Shown: one piece after another, positions 29,421-31,138 of the stretch | Layout: the number at the start of each line of letters is the position of its first letter | How positions within the stretch are numbered: the first letter of the stretch is position 1 | Assembly (NCBI GenBank): GCA_003427395.1 | Contig: BFEA01000501.1 | Span: 310,797 to 341,934, forward strand | Origin: Chara braunii | Taxonomy: Eukaryota > Streptophyta > Charophyceae > Charales > Characeae | Direction: 5' to 3' | Length of the DNA stretch: 31,138 bases | Position numbers and translations under genes: made by a program | The notes under the pieces: generated by a model | What the model saw: only the letters and a program-made list of their open reading frames with translations | Database searches by the model: none | Told to the model about the DNA's origin: nothing

Positions 29421-29545
29421 GAGCAATGAGAGATGGAAAAGGTCGGTGGGTCGGTCATTGAAATAGTCAATGAGATGGATGAAAGAGATGGAAAATGCCG
29501 GTGGGTCGGTCATTGAAATAACCAAGAGGATGGATGAAAGAGAAT
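29421..29545. repeat. 55-bp tandem repeat, two units
   Basis: CGGTGGGTCGGTCATTGAAA begins at 29444 and 29499. Both units also share GAGATGGAAAA upstream and ATGGATGAAAGAGA downstream. A weaker GGGTCGGTC recurs near 29660. Confidence 0.85.
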
Positions 29546-29760
29546 GAGAAGGGCAAGAGAAAAAAGGCCGAACCTTAAAGTCAAGAAGGGCAGGGACCGT
29601 TGGGACGGTCACAAGGATAGGGTGTTGAGAAATGAGAGAATTGAGGATTGAATGGGCCGAAGGGTCGGTCTTGAGAAATGGCTATTGAAAGAACGACCAC
29701 CAGATCGGTCATGTGGGTGACCTTGTTGATGAGAGGCTGCCGGACTAGCCATGAGAATCA

Positions 29761-29952
29761 GCCTTGGAAATAACATGGGATTGAGTGTTTGAGAATTGGA
29801 TATTGCATTGCATAGTCAGGGGACCCTAGGCAACTTGATGTAAGGTCGTCGGGCNAGCCTTGGAAATAACATGGGATTGAGTGTTTGAGAATTGGATATT
29901 GCATTGCATAGTCAGGGGACCCTAGGCAACTTGATGTAAGGTCGTCGGGCCG
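29761..29952. repeat. 96-bp perfect tandem duplication with an N
   Basis: GCCTTGGAAATAACATGGGA starts at 29761 and at 29857, and the two 96-bp copies agree at every position except the N at 29855, at the end of the first copy. Neighbouring repeats in the window are diverged. This makes a misjoined or gap-filled contig end at least as likely as a recent duplication. Confidence 0.9.
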
Positions 29953-30263
29953 ACCATGGAGATAGCAAGAGATTGAGCTTTGCTTTTTCTTCTAGTCTCA
30001 GGTCTCAACATAAGGGGGATAGCAATGCCTGCATCGCGACCCCAAGACCTCTACCCGTTAAGGGAAAAGTCTCAGCGCGACCTGCTCCTCGTTAGAAGGA
30101 ATAAGGGTTGAAGGACCAAAGCACCTTTCTCTTTGATTGATGCTGGCCATCCGGAACTAACCCCGACAACGAGCTCTAGTCGGGGAGTTCAAACTGCGCC
30201 TCATGTTGAGAACCTAAAAGTCAAAGGCGTGGAGCCAAACGGGCGAGAGAGTCATTCCTTTTC
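29953..30263. other. No supported gene
   Basis: No ORF or repeat of note. A hairpin pairs CCCCGAC (30161-30167) with GTCGGGG (30179-30185). Confidence 0.5.
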
Positions 30264-30584
30264 CTAAGTCTCATTTTTTTTCCCTCCCCAACCACACACC
30301 ATGTCGTAGAGGGGCAGCACGACCATTTGGAATGGACCACGACTACTCGCATTAAGTTGAGCAGCACTGTCCAGAGGGAGGAATCGGGCGTGGTACCGGG
30401 TGGAAGCCGCAACCACCACAGGGCGAGTGACATCGCCCTGCCGGATCATTACAACCGTTCCGGGACAAATCGCGAGGTCTTCGTAACTGCACTCACAAAC
30501 TAATTGAGAATCCCAACTCTCTTGAAAGGAAGAGGCTGGATCCAAGAAAACACCACTCGGAAGGAACGGTTCGCGAGAAATTCT
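30264..30584 (-). CDS. Possible minus-strand exon, unrecognised
   Basis: The frame is open on the minus strand from just after a TAA at 30585-30587 to TAG at 30264-30266. It reads like ordinary protein (EPFLPSGVFLDP, LVCECSYEDLAICPGTVVM, PVVVAASTRYHARF, FQMVVLPLYDM) with a varied, non-repetitive composition. It has no ATG near its 5' end. A minus-strand donor-like GCAG|GTAGGT at 30628 and an acceptor-like AG at 30583-30584 would define a 46-bp intron joining an upstream open stretch in a compatible phase. I recognise no domain. It could be a gene fragment or a piece of another mobile element. Confidence 0.28.
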   Translation of the reverse strand, partial: RISREPFLPSGVFLDPASSFQESWDSQLVCECSYEDLAICPGTVVMIRQGDVTRPVVVAASTRYHARFLPLDSAAQLNASSRGPFQMVVLPLYDMVCGWGGKKNET

Positions 30585-30905
30585 TTACGGCAAGACGGGG
30601 TACTGGGAGGTTTTTGGACTGGACCTACCTGCCAGATGTGAGGAGGTATCTCAGTGATGATGCCCGTGTTGTAAGCGGCAAAAGGTCGGACGGAGTAGGG
30701 GATAAGGTGAGTTATAAGCAGGGGGATGACTTATCACCCTTCGTTTTTGGGGCTGATGGGCCGGCATCCATCTACTCAGTTGGTGGGCCAAGGTCTGCGT
30801 ACCTCCGAGTGAGAACTAGTCGTGCGATGGGGACATCACATTTTGAGTGAGGGCAAGGTGTGCCATCTACTGGTGAAAAAACGTGCAAAAGAGAAAGTTA
30901 CCATG

Positions 30906-31138
30906 AACTCAAGAAATGGATGAGTAAATGACTTTGCACGGGCTTGAAAAAAGACCTGGCAAGATGTCCAGAGGAAAGAAATGGATGAGTAATTGACTTT
31001 GCGCAGGCTTGAGAAAAGGTCTGGCAAGATCTCCAGAAGAAAGAAATGAATGAGTAATTGACTTTGCATGGGCTTGAGAAAAGGTATGGCAAGATGTCCA
31101 GAAGAAGGAAATGGATGAGTAATTGACTTTGCACAGAT
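30906..31138. repeat. 65-bp tandem repeat, running off the window
   Basis: AAGAAATGGATGAGTAA-type starts lie at 30911, 30976, 31041 and 31106, each 65 bp apart, with TTGACTTTGC and GCTTGAGAAAAGG in each unit. Units differ by a few bases. The array continues beyond the end of the window, so its size is unknown. Confidence 0.95.

Noticed and set aside
30614-30850. A 78-codon plus-strand frame
   Set aside because: It overlaps the better minus-strand exon candidate, starts at a non-ATG codon and shows no motif.
29118-31138. CRISPR-like arrays
   Set aside because: The 40-bp, 55-bp and 65-bp repeats are contiguous, have no unique spacers, and the context is eukaryotic.

Overview
The window reads as repeat-rich eukaryotic nuclear DNA. 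It is dominated by tandem repeats, diverged dispersed repeats and one long, decaying Ty3/gypsy-type retroelement. I see no bacterial operon, rRNA or tRNA. The style of the pol protein and of an acidic hypothetical protein on the minus strand reminds me of a charophyte (Chara-like) or other streptophyte genome. Related pol types also occur in basidiomycete fungi, so the assignment is inference (roughly even odds) and needs a database search. The assembly has visible seams: isolated N bases, a mate-pair junction adapter, and an exact 96-bp duplication with an N.

Layout. 1-3.6 kb: a microsatellite, an imperfect inverted repeat, a weak promoter-like stretch, no firm gene. 3.99-4.95 kb, minus strand: an acidic hypothetical protein with a Glu-rich tract and an RS-type tail. 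5.1-8.7 kb: purine-rich DNA with diverged direct repeats spaced about 1.39 kb and more than a dozen perfect or near-perfect hairpins, some with compensatory stem changes. 7765-7802: a Nextera mate-pair junction sequence joining two diverged repeat copies. 9.2-13.45 kb: a CTT microsatellite, then a 91-bp minisatellite, then a related 92-bp minisatellite. This block lies between good splice-donor-like sequences and a very strong polypyrimidine/acceptor-like sequence, so it may be a giant repeat-filled intron. 13.7-16.4 kb: no recognisable gene.

16.45-28.4 kb: a plus-strand block. First come four tandem, diverged copies of an unrecognised ORF of about 260 codons (copy 3 is intact; copies 1, 2 and 4 are broken). 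Then come gag-protease (20540-23707), reverse transcriptase/RNase H (from 23704, overlapping gag by ATGA), integrase with the DD35E triad (to 27116), and an uninterrupted 290-aa acidic third ORF preceded by an acceptor-like sequence. Gag-pol carries many in-frame stops and one clear frameshift, so this copy is dead. LTRs, a primer binding site and a polypurine tract were not found.

28.4-31.1 kb: non-coding DNA with 40-bp, 55-bp and 65-bp tandem repeats, the 96-bp duplication and one weak minus-strand exon candidate.

The parts that look least described are the four-copy ORF family upstream of gag, with its possible distant relative on the minus strand at 4-5 kb, and the hairpin-dense repeat at 5.9-8.7 kb.
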